Positions 23,299 through 35,400 of a DNA stretch of 64,000 nucleotides are shown in pieces. Within the stretch, counting starts at the first letter, position 1, and each line of letters opens with the position of its first letter. Below the pieces are notes generated by a model, which was not told where the DNA came from, did not search any database, and saw only the letters and a list, made by a program, of their open reading frames with translations. Source of the stretch: Alisma plantago-aquatica (taxonomy: Eukaryota > Streptophyta > Magnoliopsida > Alismatales > Alismataceae). The position numbers were made by a program, and so were the translations under genes. The stretch covers positions 344,465,457 to 344,529,456 of the forward strand of contig OY856412.1 of assembly GCA_963693085.1 (NCBI GenBank), given 5' to 3'.

Positions 23299-23760
23299 AT
23301 TTCAGATCTTATTATGAAGGTTTTGGTATTCAACATGCAAAGATAGTTCCAAGAACCCTAAAACAGAATGGTTTAGCTGAAAGGATGAATAGAACTACTA
23401 TGGAAAAAGTCAGATGCATGATGAAGAATGACAAATAAACTAAGGTGTTCTGGACGAAGGCTATGAATATTGCTTTCTACTTGATTAATAGGTCACCATC
23501 TTTTCTTTTGGAGTTTTATACTCTAGAGAGTGCGTGGGAAGGAAGCCAACTTCTTACTCTCACCTTAAGAGTATTTGGAAGAAAGGTATTTGCACATGTT
23601 ACTGAGGAGTAGAGGCAAAAACATGATGAAATATCTACTCCCTGTATTTTTCTTGGTTATGGTGATGAGTAGTTTGGCTACCAGCTTTGAGAACCTAAAA
23701 AGAAGAAGATGAGCAGGTACAGAGATGTGATTCTTCTTTTAGGATCCGATGCATTTTAAT

Positions 23761-25685
23761 GTTGTGAATATAGAAACTATAAAGTTTGTCGATGATTTTA
23801 TGATTAATAAACCAGTTCCCCCTCCAATCTAATAGAATGCTATTGTAGAGAACATTGAGGATGATGAAACAATGATGTGCTGGAGGTTGATCTTAGTGCA
23901 AATGATGGCTACTAAGTAGGGGGAACAACCCCAACATGTAGATCCAATAGAACCACAATTGAGAAGGTCTACTAGAGAGAAACATGCGTCTACTAGATAT
24001 TCTGATTCAAAATGGTCATTGATAAAAAAAGAGGAGGATTCATAACTCTATGAGGAAGCAAAGTATCATTGGGGAAAAATGATAAGTGGTTGCATGTAAT
24101 GCAAGATGAGATGGACTCAATGAAGAAAAATGATACCTATGAGTTATGCAAGCTTCCTGGAGGTAGAAAAGCCTTAAAGAACAAGTCGGTCTTCAAGATA
24201 AAGAAGTATGGTAACGAAAACATTGTGAGATACAAAGCCAAACTCATGGTGAAAGGATTTGGGAAAAAATAAGCGATTATTATTGATGAGATATTTTCTC
24301 TAATGGCAAAGTACCTTCCATCCACACAATTTTAGGATTCTCAGCTAATTAATCCTTGATATTGAGCAACTTGATGTGTAGACAACCTTCCTCCATGGCG
24401 AGCTAGAGGGAACGATCTATATACGGGAACCTGAAGGATTTACATTGAAAGAAAAAGAACACATTTTTTGCATGTTGAAGAAAAGTCTCTATGGATTGAG
24501 ACAAGCACCCAAGAAGTGGTAGAAAAAGTTTGATTATTTAGTGCCAAAGAAAAGTTACCAAGCAGTGAAACAAGCACCTCATATTATTTGGGAAAAAATA
24601 AGAGATTTTTATGGTTGAGATATTTTCTCTAATGGTAAAAGTTCCTTCCACCCACACAGTTTTAGGATTGTCAACTACTTAAGCCTTGATATTAGTCAAC
24701 TTGATGTGTGGACAACCTTCCTCCATGGTGAGCTAGAGTAATCAACCTCAAGGATTTGCATTCAAAAGAAAAGAACACATTTTTTGTATGTTGAAGAAAA
24801 GGATCTATGGATTGAAACAACCACCCAAGTAGACGTACAAAAATTTTGATTGCTCTGTGTTGAAGAAAAGTAACCACAAGATAGAGGAAAATCATTGTAT
24901 TTACTTCAAGAGATATTTTGGTGAGAGTTTTATCATTATCTTTATTTTTGTTGATGATAAGTTTGTTGTTTATAAAGATGCTCTGATGATTTCCATGTTG
25001 AAGAAGGAATTATTTAAATCTTTTGACATGAAAGAGTTGGGACCTGCCAAATAGATTCTTGGCATGGACATCAAGTGTGACACGAAGCAAAGAAACTTTG
25101 GTTGACATACGAGATATGTTGAGTGTATCCTTGATAGGTTGAACATGATGGGAGCAAAGTCAGCTGATACTCCTCTAGCCAATCACTTCAGACTAAGTAG
25201 AAAACAATCTCCTTCAACTGAACAAGAAAAGCAAGAGATGACTCCAATAATCCACTCTACTGTAGTAAGATGTATAGTGCATGCCATGGTGTGCCCTAGG
25301 TCTGATATTGCACATGTAGTTGGTGTGAGTAGTAAATTTTTATTTAACCCTAGTAATGAGCATTGGAATGCTACTGAATAGATACTCAGATATTTGAGAG
25401 GTGCATCAAGTGTTTGTTTATGCTTTGATGGCGCACCACCAGTTCTTACAACTTTTATAGATGCAGATTTAGCAGGTGATCTTGATCACATGAAGTCTAC
25501 CTTTGGTTTTCTATACACTCTTGCAGAGGGTGTTGTTAGTTGGCAATCTAAATTACAAAAGTTTATTGCTTTATCAACTACTAAGGCATAATATATCACA
25601 GGCTGTGAAATAATAAAATAAATTGTTTGGCTAAAATGTTTCTTCCAAGAACTAGGTTTAAAATAGGATGAGTACATTATTCACA
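23761..25685 (+). pseudogene. RT and RNase H remnant of copia F
   Basis: Begins with the 'RRSTREKHASTRYSDS' linker (about 23960-24005), then 'MDSMKKNDTYELCKLP' and 'RYKAKLMVKGFGKK' (RT fingers). The 'QLDVKTTFLHG'-type region occurs twice because of a 329-bp duplication. The catalytic YVDD region is altered (about 24930-24965, 'IFVDDKFVVY'). RNase H follows with 'IDADLAGDLDHMKST' and 'WQSKLQKFIALSTTKA' (about 25450-25590). It ends where solo LTR G is inserted, at the 'HSDC' motif. Numerous stops. Confidence 0.85.
24261..24880 (+). repeat. Tandem duplication (329-bp unit) inside RT of copia F
   Basis: First copy starts at GGGAAAAAATAAG (24261), second at 24590. Both run through the 'GATATTTTCTCTAATGG' and 'ACAACCTTCCTCCATGG' landmarks with about one difference in ten bases. 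The second copy fades near 24880. Confidence 0.8.
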
Positions 25686-25690
25686 GTGAC

Positions 25691-28600
25691 TGCGAAAGGC
25701 TGGATTTCTGGTTTAATTTCGAAGATGAAATATCATTTAAGGTGTGTAGGATGTGATGGAGTGCACTTTTGGAATCCTTAAACGTACAATGGCATAAGTG
25801 AAATCATATGATTAAGTTATTTTGAGAGTTATAAGTGATTACGGTAAAGTTGAGTGTTATTGGATGTTGATATTATGATTAAGATTCCTAGACCAAGATA
25901 TTTAGGTCTCAATATTAGCAAATAATGTGTCTTGTTGTATTACGGGGAAAGATTTCACATTTTGGATCTTAGGAGTTGTTAACCCGTGACGTTTCACACG
26001 ATTGGGCTAGTCCCACGGATTGAACTTGTAGCTGGAATCAACCCAGGCCATTGGTGATGGATCTAAGGACCAACACCTTACCTTCAACCTTGAGTAGTGG
26101 GAGCTGAGACCGTGAGACGTGGAGTACTTATGGTGCATCCTCTAAGTCACGACCTCAGAAGACGTGGGGATAGAAAGAACCAACTGGCAGTTGATCTCGT
26201 CACACATATACAAGTGAACTACCCTCTTGTGTAATAAGCCAGGAAGACCAAAGTAGGAAGAACGAGCCCCCCATCTTCCCTCTCATCTCCAATGCTGAGA
26301 GCAGAGGCGTTTTCCTCCCGCTCCTTCACACCCGTTGTGGGAAACTGCAAGCCCCAGGGTCACGAGGAGGAGCTGGATGATGAATCATGTAGAACCGCAG
26401 GTCATCCTGAGCGCGGTCCAACTCCAGGCCATCGTCCCCCATGCCGTCCAAGTGTGAAGTCCCTAGTCTAATGGTGGCGCAGACCCAGGTGTCGGAGGAG
26501 AGCCGCACGATGACATGTTTGCGAAGTCACATAGGTGACGCAGGGCGGCGTCAGGCGCGGAGGAGACGGACGCATAGGTAGGCGTCGGACTCTGAGATCA
26601 CGAGCGGAGGTGCAAAAACGCCGCTGCTGCTTCGACAAGGCAGAAGCGCATACAGTCGATCGGGGCAGAAAGGAAGCCACAGGCATCGAGTGTTGTGGAT
26701 GATAGAGAGACATGTTGTGTTGAGCAAAGGACAAAGGAAGCAGGAACAATCAGAGAGTTTCGCACAACCGACAATTTCTCCCCAAAGTTCTGCTCTGTGG
26801 CGGCGTCCAATCGAGGAGCTCAAAGTATCAGCGCTGACCTCCGTGGTTGAAGCAGCAGAGGGTCACGATGGTAGCAGATGTCTTCCGGAGACAAAGGCTA
26901 GCAGAGCAGCGCCAGGTACGACCTCACAACGGTGATCTTGTGCACCAGAGTCTCCCAACGGCAACAACAAACTAAGGAGGAGAGGGATGCCTATCCCTCA
27001 TCGATGCCCTATTCCTCGGCTATGCCCAGGCACAACGGGAAAGCTGGAAATGAGAGGACGGCACCGTAGAGGAAGAGCGAGCGAAACTCTTAGTCGTGAT
27101 GAATATCGGAGAGGAGTCATCAGACAGCGGCGCTGAGGACAGAGTCCCGCAGGACTCACGAACGTGTCAGACGTGAGGAGGCTAGGGGAGACTAAGACCG
27201 GTTCAACCCAGCAAACCGGCTGGTCCTAAGACAGCCAGTGGCCCAGAGCATGGCACAACCCAAGTCAGGCAGGGCCGCACCCTGCTAGTGGCCACGTGGT
27301 AACGCCTGAGTGGCCAATAAAAGGTAAAATCCCAGTAATACCTAGATCTTTGAAAATGCATAGTAATTAGTGTGTTTCTCATAAAAATACAAATGAAATA
27401 TCAAAATGTTCAGAAAAATGCATAGAACAACCTGGAACTATAATATCAGGCTTTTGATGCTTAAATCTCAGTAATATCATGAAAGATGTGTAATGCTTGT
27501 TTAGTGGATAATAAATAGCAAATGATGACATAAAATTATGGAAAAATGTCAGTAACTCCATGATAATGTTTATAATGCACCTGATGTCTAGGATGATCAT
27601 GTTGATGTATGAAATTATGTATTTTGCTCCATATGGCTAATTAGGGCTAATAACCCTAAATAAAATGCAATAAATGCACACATGCTCAATAAATGATGAA
27701 ATTCACAGAGTAAGCTCATATCAACATATGGAACTTCAGTTTTAATTATTGGATCATAATGATGAACATAATCCATGTTATATGAAGATGAATCTTAGTA
27801 CATGTTATAAAACCCTAATCTCGATTAATGATGTAACCTTGGGTTAATTAATGTGTACAAAAATGACATGGAACTTAATGCTCAGATAATGAACCACAAT
27901 CTGGAAAATGAAATCAGTATGATAATTCTTAGACAAGAATGCAAGTAATAATGAGAATATCCTAATGAGTTAAGAAAACCCTAAAATGGATATAATTAGG
28001 GTTAAGATGAGATATAAGATGATAAGAACCTGATGATAGTATATGATCTTGTCTTGATCAAGTTTGACCAAGCTTATAGTTGACATCAGTGATATGTGAT
28101 TAGAATGTCTCTTTGGAAGGTACGCCATTACCTCTTACTTGGCTTATTATACAATATGCTTGTGTTATATGTGTAGTAAAATACTTGGCATATGATATTG
28201 GTTGAAATGATTGTTCATGTATGTTATGTTGCTTGAGCTTTTCCATACTTATGGCTATGAACACATGAAACATAAAGTATCTGATCCATCATATGATATC
28301 ACTAAACTCTTTGGTAGTACACTGCATTGACAAACATCAAAGCCCTAGGGGCAGATGTAGAATCAAAGCTCTAGGGGTAGATGTACGATTTATATGACAA
28401 GGCCTAAAGACATCAAAGCCCTAGGGGCAGATGTACGAGATATATGATGGAAACTAAGCTTAAAATATGTGTTCTCTTTTGTTAATGAATATCCTTGTGC
28501 AAGTATATGCTTTTCTTATATTCTTCTGTTACTGCCAAGTATATTAGTTTTATCTTATTGCCAAGATATGATGAGAGGTATATAAAAGACATGTAGGCAT

Positions 28601-29030
28601 ACTCAGTATAATATTCTTGAATATTGTGTTGACGTGTACCGCATGTAATCTTTTTGTTTAGGTTGTGGTTATGCTCTTGAAGATCCAGGATAGTTGTGAG
28701 TTGTGTAGCGAGCTGATGTACAGGTGGACATGTTGTCTTAAGATCTTGTTGTTTTGATGTAGTACATGTATATGTTATAGTTTGTTGTTCAATATGTAAT
28801 ATCAAATGTTGTAATAATTCATGTTGTAATTATATGTTGAATGGTGAACATGTGTTGTGGTTTTATTATTGTTCATGTGCATGTGCTACTGATTGTTTCC
28901 TTCTGACTTCCTTGATTTTCTTCTTCTTAGCCTCTTGTGTGATGTTTAAATTGGGATTCTCGCCGAGGTGAGGGTTTTAATTTGGACGTCACACATCAGA
29001 TTAAGTTTTAGAAAATCCGGAGACGTCACA
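25691..29030 (+). mobile_element. Solo LTR G (3.34 kb) inserted in RNase H of copia F
   Basis: Bounded by the duplication GTGAC (25686-25690, 29031-29035) with TG at the left and CA (GACGTCACA) at the right; copia RNase H reads across once it is ignored. There is no second LTR, primer site or coding region, so it is best seen as a solo LTR left by LTR-LTR recombination. Base composition is layered: AT-rich left part, a GC-rich block at about 26270-27310, then an AT-rich leader with AAACCCTA motifs. Orientation is inferred as plus from similarity to LTRs A, B and H. Confidence 0.7.
28120..28661 (+). other. Intron-like leader module, LTR G
   Basis: GGAAG|GTACGCC at 28120, three short repeats ATCAAAG(C/T)(C/T)CTAGGGG at 28336, 28362 and 28412, and TTTGTTTAG|GTTG ending at 28661; 542 bp. 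Confidence 0.4.
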
Positions 29031-29035
29031 GTGAC

Positions 29036-29264
29036 AGTCAGAGTCTCATAGACTTGAGCACTAATTCTTCCTATTACTCCATGATAAAGCATATTGATTT
29101 GAGATACCATGAGATACCACTGGTTGCATGAAGCTATCAATCATTACTATTTGAAGTTGAAGAATGTCCACACCAACGATAATCTTTCTAACATGCTAGT
29201 GAAGACAATTCCTACAAAGAAGTTTGCTATTCGTAAGGAACTCATTAAATTTGTCTCCGAGTGA
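29036..29264 (+). pseudogene. RNase H C-terminal end of copia F
   Basis: Continues the copia polyprotein after solo LTR G: a 'SQSLIDLS' block (consensus DSQSAIDLS), 'KHIDLRYH' and, after a small frame change, 'NVHTNDNLSNMLVK' ending in a stop at 29262-29264. It is collinear with the end of the J polyprotein. Confidence 0.85.
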
Positions 29265-29289
29265 GGAGTCATGAGAACAATCTCTTCTT

Positions 29290-29307
29290 TGGGCTGGAGG
29301 GAGAGAT
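29290..29307 (+). other. Polypurine tract of copia F
   Basis: GGGCTGGAGGGAGAGAT precedes the LTR start TGTTTGGGC, closely matching the tract of J at 36504-36520. Confidence 0.75.
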
Positions 29308-29928
29308 TGTTTGGGCAACGATCCTATTTTTTAGCCCACCTTGGGCTAGGCCCATTAGGGAACTAATGACTTGCAGCTGCCATGACGAAGGGGGTTAAAC
29401 ACCCCACACCAGCATTCGCACAAAACGTAACATTCCTAAGTCAAAGACAAAACAACCTCCATTTTTTATATCATGTTCCCTCGACGGAAAGAAAATAAGT
29501 CAAGAAAGAGGAAAGAAGAAAAAGGAAGAGGGTGGTACCACTTTGGTTTCTTGACCGATCTTGATACCACCGACTTCTCCACCATCATTTCTATATTTAT
29601 TCACTTAGATATTCTCTGCAAGGGATGTCTTTCGGGTTGCCTTTTGGTATTTATATTGATTTGTATTCCTCAAATTTTCTGATCAGTGGATTAGTTTATT
29701 TTTCAATCGAACTTCGACCCAATTGATTTTTTCCTAACATATTATAAAAAAAATTCACGTAAATCTTAGTATTCTCTGTTGTTGCTTGTCTGTGTATTTA
29801 TATTATAGGTGATATCTTGTATATTATGTTGTTGTACTGCTTTCACATACTGGATATTGAGTCCCTAATCCTTACGTACAAGTTCATCCGTAATGATTGT
29901 CTGTTAGATATCGACACATCTTGCAACA
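29308..29928 (+). repeat. 3' LTR of copia F (right end inferred)
   Basis: Starts TGTTTGGGCAACG. I place the end at CTTGCAACA (29928), comparable to the CCCCAACA end of J, giving 621 bp against 606 bp in J. A TATA-like stretch is at about 29465-29472. No 5' LTR is available for comparison. Confidence 0.5.
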
Positions 29929-30084
29929 ACCCCTTTAAAAAAACTGTGGAATTTTCAATTTAATTGTGTCTAGTAGATAGCAACTTTATATTGTCATGTA
30001 CATTAAAAAATAAAGACTGAAATGAAAAACATGTCTGCTTATTAAATGCCATACACGAGGAACTAAACAAAGTATTCGAGATGA

Positions 30085-31783
30085 CTATGCCGACGGCTTT
30101 CCAAATAGAACCGAGATAGGGCTATTGACGGTGATTTTGGCATCGTTTGAAACCCATGTAAGGAGGCCCTCGGAGAACCACGTCGGCGGCGGCTCTAAGC
30201 TGTTTAGCTCAAAGGTTACCAGAAAAGACTGTTGCTGACCAACCTCAGTGAAGTAGAGAATTTCAGGCTGGACGGTAACAAGGACCCCCGGCGGCCGGTT
30301 GACTCGCACCTTGTAAGACGACATAGCTTGACCAACATTTATCACCGTGCGCGAGACCCGCCTTGTGGCTTGTCGGGAAGGAGGTTTGGTGGGAGAGCGG
30401 AAGTCCACTGTCAAGGAAGGATAGTTGAGGTCGGCTTCAATTATGGCCCTGTATGCAGAGCAAGTAGTGCGCTCCATGGTGATCATGCTGACTTGCTTGT
30501 CAGTGAAGCCTAGGCCACACAGGTAGTTGATGTAGTCATCGATCTTGATATCGTAGACTAGGCCCGGGTTGTTCGCCTTGACTGGGTTTACGTGACCAGA
30601 TCCTGTGGCGAAGAAGTCAGCCTTCCTGTTCTCCAGTAGGTCGGTGATTGGTGCTCCTCTGAGGTTGGTAAGGTCTGCCGTAGTCATGATGGCAGACTTG
30701 ATCATGGCCGGCGTCCAGTTCGGGTGGGTGTTCTTCAGGAGAGCAGCAACGCCGCTCAGGTGGGGGCAGGACATGGATGTGCCTGGCAGAAAAACGAATT
30801 CGAGCTGTCCCGCCTGAATATTGACCTTTGGAAATGCTGCCAGTATATCCACTCCAGGGCCAATGATGTCTGGTTTCAGAATCCCAGAGTTCACCGTGCT
30901 GGGACCACGAGAAGAGAAGGTCGCTACTGCGGGAGCAGACCAAGCTGCACCAGGTCCGATTTCTGTTCCTCTGAAGATCATGGAAGCTGTAGCGTTTGTT
31001 CCAGCTAAAGCTGCTGCCAAAAGGTACCTTTGGATCCTGTTCCAGTCGAAATTGCTGATCTCCGAGGTCGGAATATTGTGTAGACCAGCTCGGGTCTCCA
31101 GCCCTCGAGTAGCGGGGTTCACCAGTATCATCCCCGCTCCTCCTGCTTTTTGAACGGCTGCTCCTTTTTCATTGATATTGGCCTTTTCCAGAATTGCATC
31201 CGCGGCTTGCATACAAATCACCAGCTTGCCCTTTATATCCATGCTCTGCAATAGCGTATGGTTGTGACAGAATATGGCCGATGGATCATCGGCTGAAAGT
31301 GGGACAACGAGGGGGAGGGAGGAGGAGGTGAAATTTGTAGGTTGATGTGCAGACTGTCCTTCCAGCTCCTCTCCGTTTCCAAGCACAACCACCGACCGAA
31401 TCCTACGATCTATGGTGCTGGCGCCGACGGTTAGCATCCAAGGAGCCGTGTTCGCCACCGTTCCAATAAACGGCCCTTCGTTGCCGGCGCCGGCGCTGAC
31501 GAATACCCCTTTGCGGATCGCCCCAAAGCTCGCAATCCCAAGGGGGTCATCGTACAAGTTCCGGGCCACGAAACGGAGAGACAGCGAGAGTACGTCGACG
31601 CCGTCTGCCACGGCGCTGTCAATCGCTGCGACAAAATCTGCCGTGGTTGCCCCAGTCATGTCCCCAACTTTGTACACGGCGAGCCAAGCTTCGGGAGCAA
31701 TACCGGCCGCCGTGCCTCTGGCGGCGGCACCCAGCACACTGGCATTCGCTACAAACCGTCTGGCGGCTGTTCCCGGCCACGTG
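30085..31783 (-). CDS. Subtilase fragment, C-terminal part
   Basis: Long open frame (550 codons open from 31737) ending with TAG at 30085-30087. Order of features: 'SAGAGNEGPF' (oxyanion-region Asn), a PA domain of about 120 residues containing 'KGKLVICMQA' and 'AGGAGMILVN', then 'VATFSSRGPS' and 'ILKPDIIGPGVDILAAF'. The catalytic serine motif 'GTSMSCPHLSGVAALL' has its Ser codon at 30775-30777. The ~100-residue C-terminal fibronectin III-like domain closes with 'ISVLFGKPSA'. All residues expected for activity in this half are present. It has no start of its own. Confidence 0.9.
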
Positions 31784-31788
31784 TGTTA
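31784..31788. repeat. Target-site duplication of element J (left, TGTTA)
   Basis: Partner is TGTTC at 37127-37131; one mismatch. In the gene's direction the copies are TAACA and GAACA, and GAACA is the original codon context of GHGT. Confidence 0.8.
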
Positions 31789-32394
31789 TGTTGGGATTAG
31801 GAATATAATCCAGCCCATGTCTTAGTGGGATTTAGACTTGGGAGGGTTGGTTTGTGCTACCGATCCTAATAGGAGTCAAATCTTGAATAGTAGGAATATG
31901 ACTTCCTATGTGAAACATGCAGTTGGACTAGGATTCGAACTAGGACTAGAATTCCTGGTTGCAGTCACATGCATGGAGGCCTATAAATAGAGGCCCCTGA
32001 GGAGGCCTTTGGATTATCCACCGGTTGAGGTGTGAGTTCTCCAGTTGCTTGTTGGTGCCTTCTGTGGTAGAGGGTGCCAGAGAACAAGAACAACTGGTAG
32101 AGAAGCTCTCTTGGTTTATAAGAGAGGGCCAGCGACTTTGCCTTGAATCAAAGTAGCGGTTGGCGGTTGCTACCCGGATTTAGGGGTGATTAAATCTGGG
32201 AGGTGTGAGTTGTAATTTTATTACATAGTGCTTATTAGCAGGATTGCCCCGTGGTTTTTCTCTCCTTATTGAGGGGAGAGTTTTCCACGTTAAATCTGGT
32301 GTTTTTCTTCTTTGGGTTTTATACGCTTGTTGGTAGCGCTTCCGTGACAACTTTTCGTCACATCCGGGACTGTATCGGTTCAACATCCCCAACA
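31789..32394 (+). repeat. 5' LTR of copia J
   Basis: TGTTGGGATT ... CCCCAACA, 606 bp. TATA box TATAAATA at 31982-31989, so U3 is about 220 bp and R-U5 about 390 bp. Confidence 0.95.
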
Positions 32395-32396
32395 AG

Positions 32397-32408
32397 TGGT
32401 ATCAGAGC
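32397..32408 (+). other. Primer binding site of copia J
   Basis: TGGTATCAGAGC two bases after the LTR, complementary to the initiator tRNA-Met 3' end. Confidence 0.92.
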
Positions 32409-32431
32409 GTAGGCTGCAGATACAAGTCCAG

Positions 32432-35400
32432 ATGGGGAAAGATGAAGATGCGACGATGATAAAGTTGACAAGCACAAATTGGCAGATTTGGAAACCCAAG
32501 ATGGAGGATATTCTCTATTGCAAAGATCTATACGATCCGATAGAGGGACGAAAGCCAGAGACTACATCTGATGCAGATTGGAAGAAGCTAAACAGGAAAA
32601 CCGTCGGAACAGTGCGGAAGTGGCTCGACATCTCCGTATTCCATCACGTCTCAGAAGAGACCAATGCCAAAGATCTGTGGGAAAAGCTCAAGAAGTTATA
32701 TGAGTGGAAGACTGCCACAAATAAAGCTTTCTTGATCCGAAAGTTGGTGAACCTCAAGTACCGGGATGGTACAAACATCGCCGAGCATATGAATGAATTC
32801 CAAAGCCTTGTAAATAAGTTGGGGTCCATGAAGATGGTTATTGATGATGAACTTCAGGCTCTACTTCTTCTAGGATCTCTACCGGACAGTTGGGAGACAC
32901 TCGTAGTGACATTCAGCAATTCTGCACAGGAGGGCAAGTTGACACTTGACCAGGTGAAGAGCAGTGTACTGAATGAAGAGACTCGACGACGAGCCTCAGG
33001 CGACAGTGGATCAGAGGTGCACTTCACAGAGGGCAGAGGCGTTGATAGAGCGAGAGACCGTGGTAGATCTAAGAATCGCGGTGAATCCCAAGACCGCAAG
33101 AAGTCTCGTGGTAGATCCAAGTCAAAGAATGGTAGAGGGTGCTTCCATTGCGGCAAGCTAGGTCACTTCAAAAGAGATTGCAAGATTTGGAAAAAGAAAC
33201 ATGGGTCTGAAGCCAAAGACAAGCAAGATGACGACAAGAATACTACAGCGACGATCTCAGATGATAGGTGCGATGATGTCGATGTGGTCTTAACAGTCCA
33301 AGAACAGTGTTTGCATGCTGATGAGGATGATTCTGAGTGGGTGGTGGATACTGCAGCTTCTTATCATGCTTCACCAAGTAAGGAGTTCTTCACTTCATAC
33401 AGGAGGGGAGACTTTGGGAGGGTGAACATGGGAAATTCCAGCTTCTCTAGAATTGTCGGGATTGGTGACATTTGTGTTCAGACAAGTGTTGGTTGCACGC
33501 TCACGCTGAAGGATGTTCGCCACGTTCCAGATTTGCGGCTGAGTTTGATCTCTGGTTCTTTCTTTGATAGAGAAGGTTGTCATCTTGATTTTGGTGGCGG
33601 CAAATGCAAGATCACCAAGGGGGCTTTGGTTATTGTACGTGGCAAACTGTCTCGCACATTATACAAGACCAAGCTCAAAGTACTTAGAGACGGCAGTATA
33701 CATGCAGTTGAGGATAACCAGACAGATCTATGGCACAAACGGTTAGGACACATGAGTGAGAAGGGCTTGAATCTTCTATCCAAGAAGAGGTTGATTCCTT
33801 GTGGCAAGGATAGTAGTCTCAATTCATGTGATGCATGTCACACAGGAAAGAAACGATGAGTTTCTTTCAAGACAAGGTCTGCGGTGAAGTCAAAGCTTCT
33901 ACAGTTGGTTCATTCGGATGTCTGCGGTCTGTTTGAGATGGCTTCACTGGGAGGCAATAAGTATTTTGTCACATTCATTGATGATGCATCTAGGAAGGTG
34001 TGGGTCTACTTGCTGAAGACCAAGGATCAGGTTTTTCAATGTTTCAAAAAGTTCCATGCCATGGTAGAGCGGGAGACCGGTGAAAAATTAAAGTGTCTCC
34101 GAACGGACAATGGAGGAGAGTACACCTCCAGGGAGTTCCAAGCGTACTGCACGCAGCATGGCCTACGGCATGAGAGGACAGAGCCCGGCACACCACAACA
34201 CAATGGTACAGCTGAAAGGATGAACCATACTATTGTCGAGAAAGTCAGATGCATGTTGAAGACTGCAAAGTTGCCAAAGACATTTTGGGGTGAGGCAGTG
34301 AGAACTGCCTGCTATCTGATAAATCGATCTCCATCAGTTCCTTTGGGGTTTGATATACCTGAGCATGTATGGACAGGTAAGGATGCATCCTATTCACATC
34401 TCCGAGTATTTGGATGCAAGGCATATGCTCATGTTCCCAAGGAAAAGAGGCAAAAGCTGGATGATAAAGCGGTGCCATGTATCTTTCTTAGCTATGGAGA
34501 TCAACAGTTTGGGTATAGGTTATGGGATCCAGTGAAAAAGACCATGACCAGACACAGAGATGTGACTTTCTGTGAGAGTCAGACAGTGACAGAGCCTGAG
34601 GTTGATGATGCAGAGGCTGCGGGATCAGGTGACAGTTCTTCAGATGATGAGTATGAGGATGATTCAGCTTCTTCACATGTGCAGTCTTCTGATGATGAAG
34701 AAGAGCAACATAATCACCATGAGCAGCAGAGTGATAGCACATCAAGTGGTCCAGTCCCAGACGCACAGACGAGTGATTCAACTTCACAGGAAGAGACTTC
34801 TGGGCAGGGGGAGCAGGATCAGGACCAGGCAGAGTCCTCAGAGCAGTAGTTGAGGAGGTCTGACAGAGTACGTCATCCTTCATCCAGATATCCGGCAACT
34901 CAGTATATCTTGCTTACTGATCAGGGGGAGCCAGAGACTTTTCAGGAGGCACAAACTCATAGAGACAGAGTACAGTGGCATCAGGCGATGAATTCTTTGC
35001 AGAATAATGACACCTATGAGATTGTGGCACTTCCCAAGGGTCGGAGAGCACTAAAGAACAAGTGGGTCTATAGGATGAAGAATGACGGCACTGGTAGTGA
35101 TATTAGATGCAAAGCCAGACTTGTTGTCAAGGGCATTGGTCAAAGACCAGGAGTGGATTTTGATGAGATATTTTCTCCGGTTGTGAAGATGAGTTCTATC
35201 AGATTGGTTCTAGGCTTGGTTGCTAGTCTAGATCTGGAGCTTGAGCAGATGGATGTGAAGACAACTTTCCTTCATGGTGACCTTACAGAGGAGATCTACA
35301 TGGAGCAGCCAGAAGGTTTTAAAGTCAAGGGGAAAGACCACTTAGTCTGCAAATTAAAGAAGAGTTTGTACGGGTTGAAACAGGCTCCTAGAAAGTGGTA

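Larger units (their letters stand above)
22246..23760 (+). pseudogene. Integrase remnant of copia F (split by Cassandra TRIM)
   Basis: After the third repeat comes the integrase core start ('LDMICSKCLW', then 'FDTFNKSML'). The TRIM lies at 22470-23298. From 23304 the core continues with 'LKQNGLAERMNRTTMEK', which contains the catalytic-Glu block (consensus PQ-NG-AER-N), then 'VFWTKAMNIAFYLINRSPS' and 'CIFLGYGDE'. Several nonsense codons are present. Confidence 0.8.
20299..29928 (+). mobile_element. Dead Ty1/copia element F, 5'-truncated, with two nested insertions
   Basis: Rightward copia remnant in the order protease end, GAG-pre-integrase, integrase, RT, RNase H, purine tract, 3' LTR. No gag, primer site or 5' LTR is found: the copia part starts at the protease inside a tandemly repeated unit. 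It is interrupted by a Cassandra TRIM (22470-23298) and a solo LTR (25691-29030). The polyprotein style matches the Tnt1/Tork-like element J, and their purine tracts are nearly identical (GGGCTGGAGGG). Many stops show it is old. Confidence 0.75.

Noticed and set aside
26468..26935. Overlapping open frames on both strands in the GC-rich part of LTR G
   Set aside because: Typical of GC-rich DNA with few stops; no domain recognised.
28336..28440. CRISPR-like spaced short repeats
   Set aside because: Three imperfect units in a plant LTR; no basis for CRISPR.
30232..31825. Several plus-strand frames (for example 31412-31825)
   Set aside because: Shadows of the minus-strand subtilase.
33857..33859. 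Programmed stop-codon readthrough in copia J
   Set aside because: The stop lies between integrase subdomains, not at gag/pol, and a second stop follows; simple mutation is more likely.
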